Source of the DNA: Roseivirga sp.
GTDB taxonomy: Bacteria; Bacteroidota; Bacteroidia; Cytophagales; Cyclobacteriaceae
NCBI GenBank assembly: GCA_021404565.1
Contig: JAAWWF010000018.1
Coordinates: forward strand, 46,183-110,182
DNA: 64,000 nucleotides
Direction: 5' to 3'
Part shown: positions 17,896 to 26,078 of the stretch, in pieces
Numbering within the stretch: the first letter of the stretch is position 1
How the letters are laid out: the number at the start of each line of letters is the position of its first letter
Notes under the pieces: model-generated
Seen by the model: only the letters and a program-made list of their open reading frames with translations
What the model was told of the DNA's origin: nothing
The model's database searches: none
Position numbers and translations under genes: made by a program

Positions 17896-18723
17896 CGCTT
17901 TTATACGCACTTCGTGATTGAAGATTTCTACCTTCCCTGATTTGTAAAGTCCACCCAGAATTTTCTTGAAGTTCTTCTTACTCATGCCTAGCTGCTCTTT
18001 GATATCTTCCGGACTGCTTTTATCACCAAGGTTGAGCACTCCTCCACTCTCTTCAATTTTTTGTAGTACCACAGAGCTCATATCCCGTACCACAGTGTAT
18101 CCCTGTCGCTGCAGGGCCACGTCAATCTTCCCATCTTCTCTCAGTTTTTTGATAAAAGCTTTGCGCGTATCCCCAGACTGTACGTCCTGAAATATCTCGT
18201 TTTGATAGATGAGTCCTTCGTACTTCTGGTTGATGATCACCCGAAAGCCAAGATCGGTACGCTGCCAAATAATAATATCGACCTCTTCACCTTCTTCAAG
18301 CCCCTCGTGGCCTTCTTCCATAAATTCGGTCAGCTTGGTGGTTCCTATCATCCTGTTGGTTTTGAAATCCATCAACACCTTGACAGCATAGCGTTTGCCT
18401 TCTTCAAGCTTAGTTTGCTGCTCTCTGAAAGGAACCATAAGATCTTTCTCAAGCCCGATATCCATAAATGCTCCTACCTGTGTAACGTGTACTACTTCCA
18501 GTGAAACAAGGTCACCCACCTTAGCCAAAGGCTCCCCGGTTACTGCTACAGGTCTGTTCTTAGAGTCATTGTAAACAAACACTTCAATGTCATCTCCAAT
18601 TTCGCAACCAAAGGGAATATATTTTTCAGGAAGCAACACTTCGTTTTCACCATCTGTCAGGTACATTCCGAACTCTACTTCTCTTGCAATTTTTAATTTT
18701 TGGGTTTTACCGATCTCAATCAT
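17887..18723 (-). CDS. cvfB: S1-domain RNA-binding protein, CvfB family
   Basis: A 278-aa protein with the CvfB/YitL layout: an N-terminal S1-like barrel beginning IGKTQKLKIAREVEFGMYLTD, a second S1 domain (about 65-130, VGAFMDIGLEKDLMVPFREQ), a third (about 145-200, DLGFRVIINQKYEGLIYQNE), and a C-terminal winged helix (about 215-278, LGMSKKNFKKILGGLYKSGKV). CvfB proteins are cytoplasmic and bind RNA; in Staphylococcus the family affects virulence-gene expression. The gene is convergent with the lipoprotein and divergent from the EEP gene. Its promoter element lies 24 bp before that gene. An AGGAGAGG ribosome binding site precedes the ATG. Confidence 0.88.
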   Translation of the reverse strand: MIEIGKTQKLKIAREVEFGMYLTDGENEVLLPEKYIPFGCEIGDDIEVFVYNDSKNRPVAVTGEPLAKVGDLVSLEVVHVTQVGAFMDIGLEKDLMVPFREQQTKLEEGKRYAVKVLMDFKTNRMIGTTKLTEFMEEGHEGLEEGEEVDIIIWQRTDLGFRVIINQKYEGLIYQNEIFQDVQSGDTRKAFIKKLREDGKIDVALQRQGYTVVRDMSSVVLQKIEESGGVLNLGDKSSPEDIKEQLGMSKKNFKKILGGLYKSGKVEIFNHEVRIKAEG

Positions 18724-18768
18724 TGTCTGGCCTCTCCTATTTTGTATCTTTTCTCTTCAAAAGTCTGG

Positions 18769-18776
18769 CAAAGGTA
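18769..18776 (-). promoter_or_regulatory. -7 element (TACCTTTG) of cvfB
   Basis: On the minus strand this reads TACCTTTG, a perfect TAnnTTTG match about 45 bp upstream of the cvfB ATG. It sits 24 bp from the start codon of the divergent EEP gene, so the two promoters must overlap. Confidence 0.5.
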
Positions 18777-18799
18777 GGATTCTCCAATGGGCTTTCCTT

Positions 18800-19879
18800 A
18801 TGAATAAAAACTTTAAGTACTTACTCACCGGCCTTGTGCTGTTTCTGACCATTAATTTAATGGAGGCCCAAAAAAACAGGTACTACCTGGCTTCGGAGTC
18901 TTTCGACCCTGCTCCGAGAGATGAAAACGCCTTCAGACTGGTGTTTTATAATGTCGAGAATCTTTTCGATTACTTTAACGACTCTACTACGATTGATGAG
19001 GAATTTCTCCCACGCGGAGGTCGATACTGGGGAAAAGCCCGCTACCAGGCCAAGCAGAATATGATTGCCAAAACACTGATTGCTACCGGTGGATGGGAGG
19101 CTCCGGCCCTTATCGGACTATGTGAAATCGAGAATCGATATGTACTTGAATCGCTCACGAGATTCACACAGCTGAAAGCCATCGGCTACGAGATTGTGCA
19201 TAAAGACTCGCGTGACCGAAGGGGCATTGATGTTGCTGCCCTTTACCGACCGGATAAGTTTAAGCTTATCGACTATGAACATTACACACTGAATTTTCCC
19301 TTTGACCCGGATAGTCGTACCCGTGATATATTACACGTCATAGGTGAGCTGCCGAATAAAGACACACTCCACTATTTCGTGAATCACTGGCCATCTAAGT
19401 TTGGCGGTGCCTTCGAAACAGAACCCAAGCGTATATTTGCTGCGGAGTTTTTGAGACATAAGGTTGATTCACTCCTGGCAATAAACCCCGATGCGAGAAT
19501 TGTGCTCACGGGAGATTTTAATGACGAACCCGAGGAAGAGAGTATGACAGAAGGACTCCGTACGACAGAGGATTCACAGAATCTGCAGAAAACCGACCTC
19601 TTCAACCTGATGTTTGATATCCGCTATGTCACCGGTACTCATAGCTTTCAAAACAAATGGTCTATCATCGATCAGTTTATCGTAACGGGTAATATGTTTG
19701 AACGCGATGCGCGAACGAGGGTAACCACCAGTTCGGCACAGATTTTTGATATGTCATGGCTTATCATGGAAGGTGCAACGGGCGCCAAACGCCCATTCAG
19801 AACCTACCAGGGGCCAAAATATGTAGGAGGCTATAGCGATCACCTGCCCATTCTTCTTGACCTGAAGCTATACAAATAG
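18800..19879 (+). CDS. Secreted endonuclease/exonuclease/phosphatase-family protein
   Basis: A 359-aa protein. I start it at MNKNFKYLLTGLVLF because this ATG follows a promoter-sized gap and gives a signal peptide ending MEAQ; upstream codons in the frame run antisense through cvfB. The EEP (DNase I-like) fold is shown by FYNVENLFD, CEIENRYV (metal-binding Glu), RRGIDVAALYR, VNHWPSKFGG, LTGDFNDEP (catalytic Asp and Asn) and YSDHLPILLDL (Asp-His). The superfamily includes nucleases, sphingomyelinases and phosphatases; the exported location suggests extracellular DNA or phospholipid cleavage. The substrate is not determined. It converges on the histidine-kinase gene. Confidence 0.85.
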   Translation: MNKNFKYLLTGLVLFLTINLMEAQKNRYYLASESFDPAPRDENAFRLVFYNVENLFDYFNDSTTIDEEFLPRGGRYWGKARYQAKQNMIAKTLIATGGWEAPALIGLCEIENRYVLESLTRFTQLKAIGYEIVHKDSRDRRGIDVAALYRPDKFKLIDYEHYTLNFPFDPDSRTRDILHVIGELPNKDTLHYFVNHWPSKFGGAFETEPKRIFAAEFLRHKVDSLLAINPDARIVLTGDFNDEPEEESMTEGLRTTEDSQNLQKTDLFNLMFDIRYVTGTHSFQNKWSIIDQFIVTGNMFERDARTRVTTSSAQIFDMSWLIMEGATGAKRPFRTYQGPKYVGGYSDHLPILLDLKLYK

Positions 19880-19892
19880 ACTCAGGGACACC

Positions 19893-22265
19893 CTAGTCCT
19901 GATTTTCAGAAACTTCCTCAGCATCAAGTTTAAGCACAAATTTCTCCAGCATCTTGTAAAGCTCATTGGGATTAAAGGGTTTGGTAATGAAGTCGTTCAT
20001 ACCAGCAGCCCGGGCCTTGTTTCGAGCCATGATTGAGGTGGAGGAGGTGATCGCAATTACCGGGATATGTTTATTGGCTTCGTTCAGGTTCTTTCTTATG
20101 TGCTCTGTAGTTTCAAAGCCATCCATAACCGGCATTTCCAGATCCATAAGTATCAGATCATAGCGATCCTGCTCCATAAGCTGCAGCCCTTCAACTCCAT
20201 TACTGGCTACGTCAACATCAACACTCCAGCTCTTAAGAAATTGGGTAGCCACCAATACATTCACAGCGTTATCTTCCATAAGCAGCACCCTGGCTCCTTT
20301 CATACTGGTGAAGGATGGTCTTTTACCGACCGCCCTATTTGCGTAAGTAGCCGCGGATGAGGCTTCTAAAGGCAGTGTGAAGAAAAAGCGGGTTCCTTTG
20401 CCCTCAACACTTTCTACTTGTAATGAGGCTCCCATTGCTTCAACCAGTTGTTTGGCGATGGCCAAACCAAGGCCTGTTCCTCCAAACTTCCTGTTTACGC
20501 CCTCATCGGCCTGCGTGAAACTCTCGAAAATAGCATCGAGCTTATCGGCCATTATACCAATCCCTGTATCTATTACGCTAAACTGAATTAAGCCATGGTC
20601 AATAACTTCCGCGTCAAGAGTCACAGAGCCCGTATCGGTAAACTTTATGGCATTTGATAAGAGGTTATTCAGCACCTGCGAAAAACGTGTGGGATCGCCT
20701 GTGACGATGGACGGCATCGCTGAATCATACTTTGCCTTGAGCCGGATCTGCTTCTCCTCAGCCTTAAACAGGAATGAATCCAGAATACGGTCGAGGGTTT
20801 CCTTCAGGTTAAATTGAATGGACTCAATTTCAGCCTTACCTTCTTCTAGTTTGCTATAGTCGAGGATATCATTGATAAGGGCAAGTAGGTTTTCAGCTGA
20901 AAATTTCAGCGAAGACAGATTCTTCTTTTTATCCCCTTGTTCGGGATAGTCTATAAGCAAATGAGTCAGCCCGATAATAGCATTGAGAGGTGTCCTGATT
21001 TCATGACTCATCACAGACAGGAAATTGGCCTTGGCACGAGTTGCCTGTGTGGCATTATTCCGCTCCATCTCTACCTCCCTGTTCTTGGTTTCAATTTGTT
21101 GGTTAGTCCGTTTGAGGAGCGCATAAGCCTTTGAACGACTTAGGTAATTGAGCCAAAGCATGCCTAGTAGTGAAAGCACTACAAGCACACCTATCACCAG
21201 GTAATAGGTCAATTGTTTTTGTTGTTTGTTCTCGGCATTGAGCAGGAAAATTTCATTATCTTTTTTTTCAGACAAAAAGGCTCCCTCAATGCTGGCTATC
21301 TGCCTTGCTTTCTCTTCACTAAAAACACTGTCTTCAATAGTTTTGAACTGTCGAAAGTGATCCAGTGCGGCTTGCGGTTGACTATTTAGCTCATACCAAT
21401 CAGCCATACGGCTGAGTATCTGAGCTTTTACCTGCATGGCACCTACCATTTCAGCTTGCTTAAGTGCCTTTTTATAGCTTTGCAAAGCGCTTACATCGCG
21501 GGTATTGGCATTTTGATATGCCATACCCAGTAAAAGGCCAGCATTCGCCAGACCGGTTGAATTACCAAACTCCTGATAAATCTCCTCAGCCTTTAACAGG
21601 TATTTAATAGCCTTCTGAGGTTCCGTCTCTCTATAATACTCTCCTAAACCAACATAGCTATAAGTCAGTCCGTCTCGATCTCCTTTGCGCTCCAGGATTT
21701 GAATAGATTGTTCATAGTAAAAAAGGGCACTATCGGATCGTTCCAGATCCGTAAATAAATTGGCTATGTGGATCATAGAATAAGCCATTCCTATTGAATC
21801 TTCCAATTGCTTTTCCATGTTGAAAGACCGTAAATGGTAGTTGAGCGATTTTTGGGAGCTATCCAGGTTTTGAAAAACCATACCGCAATTGCTCAGGGCC
21901 CTGGCAATGCCTGGTTTATGATCTATGGTCTCGTATATACGCAGGGCTTCCAGAAAGTAAAAGAGGGAGCTATCGTACTCTCCTATTATGTCAAACGAAA
22001 TCGCAAGATTGTTAACGGCATCTGCTTCTCCCTTAGGAAATTCTAATCTTCTCCCCAGGCTGATGGCCTGGCGGGAATATTGACGGGAAGTGTCGGAATC
22101 GATAAATGCATATTCGAACCCCAGGGCAGCCAATGTTTTGACCCTCGCGGTATCTTCAACTTGTTTAAGAGCAATTTTGAGTTCTGAAATACGGTCATTC
22201 TGTGCTGCCAGGAAACAGGCGAATGCAACAAGGCCCAAGACCGATAAGGATAGTCTTCTATACAT
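19893..22265 (-). CDS. TPR hybrid sensor histidine kinase/response regulator
   Basis: A 790-aa membrane sensor. I start at MYRRLSLSVLGLVAF, where a signal peptide ends FLAAQ. Periplasmic TPR repeats fill about residues 30-330 (ANLFTDLERSDSALFYYEQS is one), followed by a transmembrane helix (about 350-372), a coiled coil and the kinase core: H box MSHEIRTPLN (His about 420), N box LLSNAIKF, G boxes DTGIGI and GGTGLGLAIAK. The C-terminal receiver begins VLLMEDNAVN and has the phospho-Asp in LILMDLEMP (about 705) and the Lys in ITKPF. No separate output domain is present, so a partner regulator or phosphorelay is needed. Such TPR hybrids usually sense a periplasmic protein or starvation state; the signal is unknown. 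Confidence 0.9.
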   Translation of the reverse strand: MYRRLSLSVLGLVAFACFLAAQNDRISELKIALKQVEDTARVKTLAALGFEYAFIDSDTSRQYSRQAISLGRRLEFPKGEADAVNNLAISFDIIGEYDSSLFYFLEALRIYETIDHKPGIARALSNCGMVFQNLDSSQKSLNYHLRSFNMEKQLEDSIGMAYSMIHIANLFTDLERSDSALFYYEQSIQILERKGDRDGLTYSYVGLGEYYRETEPQKAIKYLLKAEEIYQEFGNSTGLANAGLLLGMAYQNANTRDVSALQSYKKALKQAEMVGAMQVKAQILSRMADWYELNSQPQAALDHFRQFKTIEDSVFSEEKARQIASIEGAFLSEKKDNEIFLLNAENKQQKQLTYYLVIGVLVVLSLLGMLWLNYLSRSKAYALLKRTNQQIETKNREVEMERNNATQATRAKANFLSVMSHEIRTPLNAIIGLTHLLIDYPEQGDKKKNLSSLKFSAENLLALINDILDYSKLEEGKAEIESIQFNLKETLDRILDSFLFKAEEKQIRLKAKYDSAMPSIVTGDPTRFSQVLNNLLSNAIKFTDTGSVTLDAEVIDHGLIQFSVIDTGIGIMADKLDAIFESFTQADEGVNRKFGGTGLGLAIAKQLVEAMGASLQVESVEGKGTRFFFTLPLEASSAATYANRAVGKRPSFTSMKGARVLLMEDNAVNVLVATQFLKSWSVDVDVASNGVEGLQLMEQDRYDLILMDLEMPVMDGFETTEHIRKNLNEANKHIPVIAITSSTSIMARNKARAAGMNDFITKPFNPNELYKMLEKFVLKLDAEEVSENQD

Positions 22266-22450
22266 TGTATTATCTACTGATTGAGGTGCGACACCGGATC
22301 TGACCAAACAAATTCAATCAAACCCATCTTGCATCTTACTGAAAGGTAATCATAGAGGGCTTTAAAACCCAATAGAGCAGGTGTTATTAGGACGGAGTGG
22401 GATATATGCCGATAAATAAGAGACGAAAGGCAAGAAGTTGAATGTAGCCC

Positions 22451-22506
22451 CGAGACTAAAGCTTCGGAGGTTGAGAATCTCCTTCGCCCAAGCTTCGGAG
22501 GTTGAG
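22451..22506 (+). repeat. REP-like hairpin repeats, cluster 2 (two copies)
   Basis: A right half-copy at 22451-22475 (GACTAAAGCTTCGGAGGTTGAG) is followed by a full copy at 22476-22506, whose arms are CTCC and GGAG instead of CACC/GGTG. The stem is kept by the paired change. The cluster lies upstream of the DUF6090-like gene. Confidence 0.7.
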
Positions 22507-22529
22507 CAAGGAAATAGTATCTTGGGACT

Positions 22530-23237
22530 GTGAGAAGAGAAAAGAAACCTTTATGGCGCTGGATTGGCGAAGCCATCCTTTTTTTCCTAAGTATTTTGGC
22601 AGCTTTTTATGTCGATAATTACAGAGATCATAAGGTACAAGAGGCTTTATACCTTAAGCATCTACAAGATTTTCGATACGATCTGGGCTATAATATCGGA
22701 AGCATGGAGTTCGAATTGGAGGACAAAGGTGATACGGAAGGGCAATCCGGTTATCTGACGGCTGACATATTGCTTTACGATTCTCTTGAGGCAATCATTA
22801 AGACTGGTGATCCAAATACATCAGGTGACGCTGTGGCGTTTATCTCATCGCATGCGAGCCAACGACTTTCGAAATGGATTTTTGAATCTCCTCATTTTGA
22901 CAAACTCAGTCTGGATTACTATTACTTCATCAAAAATCCCGATCTGAAAAAGAGCATTACGACTCATAAAAACGATAACCTGCACAGACAAGAGTCCAAG
23001 GACTATTTCAATGCCAGTATTCAGGAACTCCAGGTTCTGACCGACAACCTGAACTTTCAAAACCGTGATGACAGAAAGAACAGGGGCATTTTGTTCAACA
23101 ATCAAATGCTCAATAAGGTGAGTCGTATGACCCAGAACTACCGCTTGATTAAGAATCTTACCGAGCTTAATAAGACCAGGGACAGCCTGATTTTAATCGA
23201 GGTGGACAAAGAACTGGAGATTTGGCACCTTCCCTAA
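22530..23237 (+). CDS. DUF6090-like membrane-anchored protein
   Basis: A 235-aa protein with a GTG start. A single N-terminal membrane helix (about 10-28, WIGEAILFFLSILAAFYVDNYRD) is followed by a helical soluble domain with YLKHLQDFRYDLGYNI. This architecture (basic N-terminus, helix ending in N or D plus W/Y-R, then a YL-x2-L-x2-D-L helix) matches the DUF6090-type proteins that are common and multicopy in Bacteroidota. The function is unknown. The stop codon lies inside a REP-like repeat, and repeats also lie 25-80 bp upstream, so the gene is bracketed by them. No good ribosome binding site is visible before the GTG. Confidence 0.6.
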   Translation: MRREKKPLWRWIGEAILFFLSILAAFYVDNYRDHKVQEALYLKHLQDFRYDLGYNIGSMEFELEDKGDTEGQSGYLTADILLYDSLEAIIKTGDPNTSGDAVAFISSHASQRLSKWIFESPHFDKLSLDYYYFIKNPDLKKSITTHKNDNLHRQESKDYFNASIQELQVLTDNLNFQNRDDRKNRGILFNNQMLNKVSRMTQNYRLIKNLTELNKTRDSLILIEVDKELEIWHLP

Positions 23238-23314
23238 GGTTACGGTGACTGAGAGGCACCTTCGTTAGTGTTTCGATGACTACCCACCTACGCGAGGGCT
23301 TCGGTGGTTGAAAG
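23224..23314 (+). repeat. REP-like hairpin repeats, cluster 3 (three tandem copies)
   Basis: Copies are at 23224-23254 (contains the stop codon of the preceding gene), 23255-23280 and 23283-23314. The last is closest to consensus: CCACC-TACGCGAGGGCTTC-GGTGG followed by TTGAAAG. Confidence 0.75.
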
Positions 23315-23414
23315 ACGCAGACTATGCCAGGCCCATAAAGCTTAGTCAGGGTAAGTGTTAAAGTGTGTGGAAATCAGTTTGACGATCAGTACTTTGACTC
23401 TCAGGACCAGATGC

Positions 23415-25058
23415 TCAATTCCTAATCACAATGAATTCAACGCGTCTGTTTTGAGAACGCCCGGTCTCATTTACATTTCGTGCTATGGGTTTTTCACCAC
23501 CAAGTCCCACTGTTTCAATTCGGCTGCCGGCAATGCCCTTTTCAACCAGATACTGCTTTACAGCATCTACCCTGCTTTGAGAGAGCTCTTTCAACCTCAC
23601 AGGATTTCCCTGGTTGTCAGTATGGCCTTCAAGTCGAATGGCTATTTCGGGATTATCCTTCATCAGCGTTACCAGTTCTTGAAGGCGTGTTTGTGCCTGA
23701 ACCGTGTCCGCAAAAGCAGCCTCTCCCCTCGCGAAGAGAATTTTCTCTATCTGAATTCTGGTACCCACTGTATTAGGGGTTAGTTGGAAGCCCTCTACTT
23801 TGTTACCCTCGGCATCTACTACGATGGCGGTAGATTCAGCCACAAACTCCTCATTGTAGTTGAGATAACCATCAGCGGTAATATTCACCATGATGCGTGT
23901 ACCTTCCTCAAAGCTCATAATCCACTTTTTATCTTCGGATTCAATCTCTCTGGTGTCAATTTCCGTAGTTTCTTCAGCGAAACTTAACCTCACCTGAGCG
24001 TCAACCGGGCTTCCGGTTTCTTTATCGAGTACCTGAAGGGTCATGACCACCATTACCTTTTGTGAAACCGGTGTAGTTTCCAATTCTTCTTTGGGCGCTG
24101 GGTCAGCCTCTTCTACTTCAGGTTCAGGCTCCAGAACTATTTCCTGAATTGTCTTTTCCGCCCCTGAAAGAGGATATTGAAAAATATCTCCAAAACCTTC
24201 GCTGTTTTGCGTAGATGAGAAGAAGGCCATGTCGCCTGTGGTCGGAATGGCATAACCGAGCTCAACTCCTTTTGAATTGATATCTGATCCAAGATTGACC
24301 GGAGTCGTCCAATTGGTCCAGGATTCATCCAATCTTTTTGAAACATAGATATCACGGCTGCCCTCACCCCCGTGTCCGTTAGATGAGAAATACAGCGTAG
24401 ATTTGTCTGCACTTAAAAAAGGTGACCATTCCTCTGAAAAGGTATTGATGGTACTTCCCAGATTTCTCGGTTGAATCCAGTTGTCTCCTTGTTTGAAGGT
24501 CACATATAAATCTTCGTTTCCTTCGGTCTGAAATGACTCCAGAGACATGATCAGTACCTTTTCATCAGCAGAGATACTGGCACTGATATATTCAGAGTTA
24601 TTGGCAAAGTAGGTGATTTTGAGCTTTTCAGGTTTACTCCACTGACCATTACTAAAGGTGGATCTGGAAACACCGTTTCTTATGGTACCTCCTGCAGGGC
24701 CTTCAGGGTCGAAGTAGTTGAGCAGGTAGATGGTATTGCCGTCAGCAGAAAAACCTACTACACCATTGAGGCCGGGATGATTGATTACACTACCCAGATT
24801 TTGCGCGGTGGCCCAGGTACCATCAGCTTTTAGATCAGCGTACCAAATATCTCCTCTGTCTCGGGTACCACCTACATTTTGAGGATGACCGGAGCGCGTA
24901 AAATAGAGTCGTTTTCCATCAGGGCTCAGCCTGGGGTTTTGCTCATCATAGGCAGAATTTACGCTGTCAATTTTTATATGCTGCTGACCTTGGGCCTGAA
25001 CAAAAATTGAGGTAAAAAACAGTATTGGGGTAAGTATATATTTCAGGCAAAAAGGCAT
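23415..25058 (-). CDS. OmpA-family protein with PD40 propeller (PorE-like)
   Basis: A 547-aa outer-membrane-associated protein. After a signal peptide (1-23, ending VQAQ) come PD40 blades (about 30-300: LSPDGKRLYFTRS, FSADGNTIYLLNYF, LSADKSTLYFSSNG), an acidic proline-rich linker (about 303-322), a carboxypeptidase-regulatory/CNA-B-like domain (about 330-420), and a C-terminal OmpA domain (about 430-547) with the peptidoglycan-binding LEGHTDNQGN and LSQSRVDAVKQYL. This order resembles PorE of the type IX secretion system, which ties the machine to peptidoglycan, but the N-terminal TPRs of PorE are missing. It may be a PorE relative or a general anchor. It is monocistronic. Confidence 0.85.
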   Translation of the reverse strand: MPFCLKYILTPILFFTSIFVQAQGQQHIKIDSVNSAYDEQNPRLSPDGKRLYFTRSGHPQNVGGTRDRGDIWYADLKADGTWATAQNLGSVINHPGLNGVVGFSADGNTIYLLNYFDPEGPAGGTIRNGVSRSTFSNGQWSKPEKLKITYFANNSEYISASISADEKVLIMSLESFQTEGNEDLYVTFKQGDNWIQPRNLGSTINTFSEEWSPFLSADKSTLYFSSNGHGGEGSRDIYVSKRLDESWTNWTTPVNLGSDINSKGVELGYAIPTTGDMAFFSSTQNSEGFGDIFQYPLSGAEKTIQEIVLEPEPEVEEADPAPKEELETTPVSQKVMVVMTLQVLDKETGSPVDAQVRLSFAEETTEIDTREIESEDKKWIMSFEEGTRIMVNITADGYLNYNEEFVAESTAIVVDAEGNKVEGFQLTPNTVGTRIQIEKILFARGEAAFADTVQAQTRLQELVTLMKDNPEIAIRLEGHTDNQGNPVRLKELSQSRVDAVKQYLVEKGIAGSRIETVGLGGEKPIARNVNETGRSQNRRVEFIVIRN

Positions 25059-25474
25059 AGTTCAACTTCGCTATTCATCTTATCTCTGGTCTAACGAAAC
25101 AAAACGGATAAAGTATGACCTTCACCCCTCTCGTTGCCTGCAAATATAAAGATTGAGAATTGTGAAATATGCTAAAGTCTTCCCATTAACCATTTTTTGC
25201 ATTTAAGTGGCCAGATGCTTTCTTAAGCCGACCAAGGTATGATTTGATGTAGCATGTGATGATCTATTCCGTTTGCTCGAGTTCACGGCCATTTCACATT
25301 CGAACCAAGTATGTCGAAAAAACGCTTATGACAGGACAAATCAGGACAACACCAAAGATGAAAATACATTCATCTCTGGTCTCACTGCTGTCCCTTTTAT
25401 TTCAACCACACTACTAGTTGAAACTACCTCCGAACGTCTTCCGGAGGCACCTAAACAATCGTCTCTTTAATGTT
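25059..25474. other. 416-bp intergenic region
   Basis: No gene is supported; an open frame of 65 codons at 25273-25470 has no start signal or family resemblance. The right end has the hairpins TTCAAC-N10-GTTGAA (25401-25422) and CCTCCG-N9-CGGAGG (25427-25447). Read on the minus strand, the latter with TTCGGAGG and a following TTTCAAC looks like a degenerate REP-like copy, and it could end transcription of the gene at 25475. Confidence 0.4.
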
Positions 25475-25969
25475 TTATGATGCTTTCTTTTCTTCCTCCG
25501 GAAATAGCAGGTACTGTTTCTCCTTCGAGTCATATGCTTCATTGACCTGCCTGGTATGGCTCACCTGCATACTGGTCCAGCGTGTTCCTGTCTTACCAAT
25601 TCTGTGTAAGTAAAAATCTCTCATGGCAGGTAATGGTATATGATTGAGACCGATATTCTCTCCGGTCAGGTTTTTGCGGATTACCTCGTCAAGCCCCTTA
25701 AGCAATTCGTTTTTGAAGCTTGCTGGTAAGCCAAACACATACATTGGTCTCAGTATTCTGACCTCAGGCCTCAGTTGGCCGTGAAAGTACTTGTTGATAT
25801 ACAGCTTAATCCATGAGATGGAAGCTACTTTTTTGAACTGGTAGTCGAGCACCACGTTAATGGGAATCTCAATATTGGTATGGTAGATCAAAATGGCAGA
25901 TGGCTTGTAAAGGAGCAAGTCACCATCAAACTTCAGCTCCTGCATGACATTCCTGTATGTTGTTTTCAT
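25475..25969 (-). CDS. Small uncharacterised protein downstream of a T9SS surface protein, copy A
   Basis: A 164-aa protein without signal peptide or membrane helix; I start at MKTTYRNVMQEL. I do not recognise a named family. It is clearly paralogous to the gene at 60637: both share FDG-x-LL-x-Y near residue 15, an [IV]E[IF]P-x4-LDY segment, I-x-[VL]-x-IN-[RK]-Y-x2-G, a GLP-x7-L-x3-D-x-V segment and a final R-x-FY-x3-[DR]. The pattern suggests a small alpha/beta domain. Both copies lie immediately downstream, on the same strand, of a large T9SS-sorted protein with LamG modules (here after 109 bp). A role linked to expression or export of that protein is inference from position only. Confidence 0.75.
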   Translation of the reverse strand: MKTTYRNVMQELKFDGDLLLYKPSAILIYHTNIEIPINVVLDYQFKKVASISWIKLYINKYFHGQLRPEVRILRPMYVFGLPASFKNELLKGLDEVIRKNLTGENIGLNHIPLPAMRDFYLHRIGKTGTRWTSMQVSHTRQVNEAYDSKEKQYLLFPEEEKKAS

Positions 25970-26078
25970 CGTCTTTTTCTTTTGTTGCCAAAGCAAGGGA
26001 CGATTTCCGAACCTAAACCAGGCTTGTCGATCACCGAAAACCGCCTTCTTGACTTTGATGCATTCATACTCAGTAAGC

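Noticed and set aside
25273..25470. A 65-codon frame between the OmpA-family and partner genes
   Set aside because: No start signal, no domain and low-complexity content; the region carries hairpins instead.
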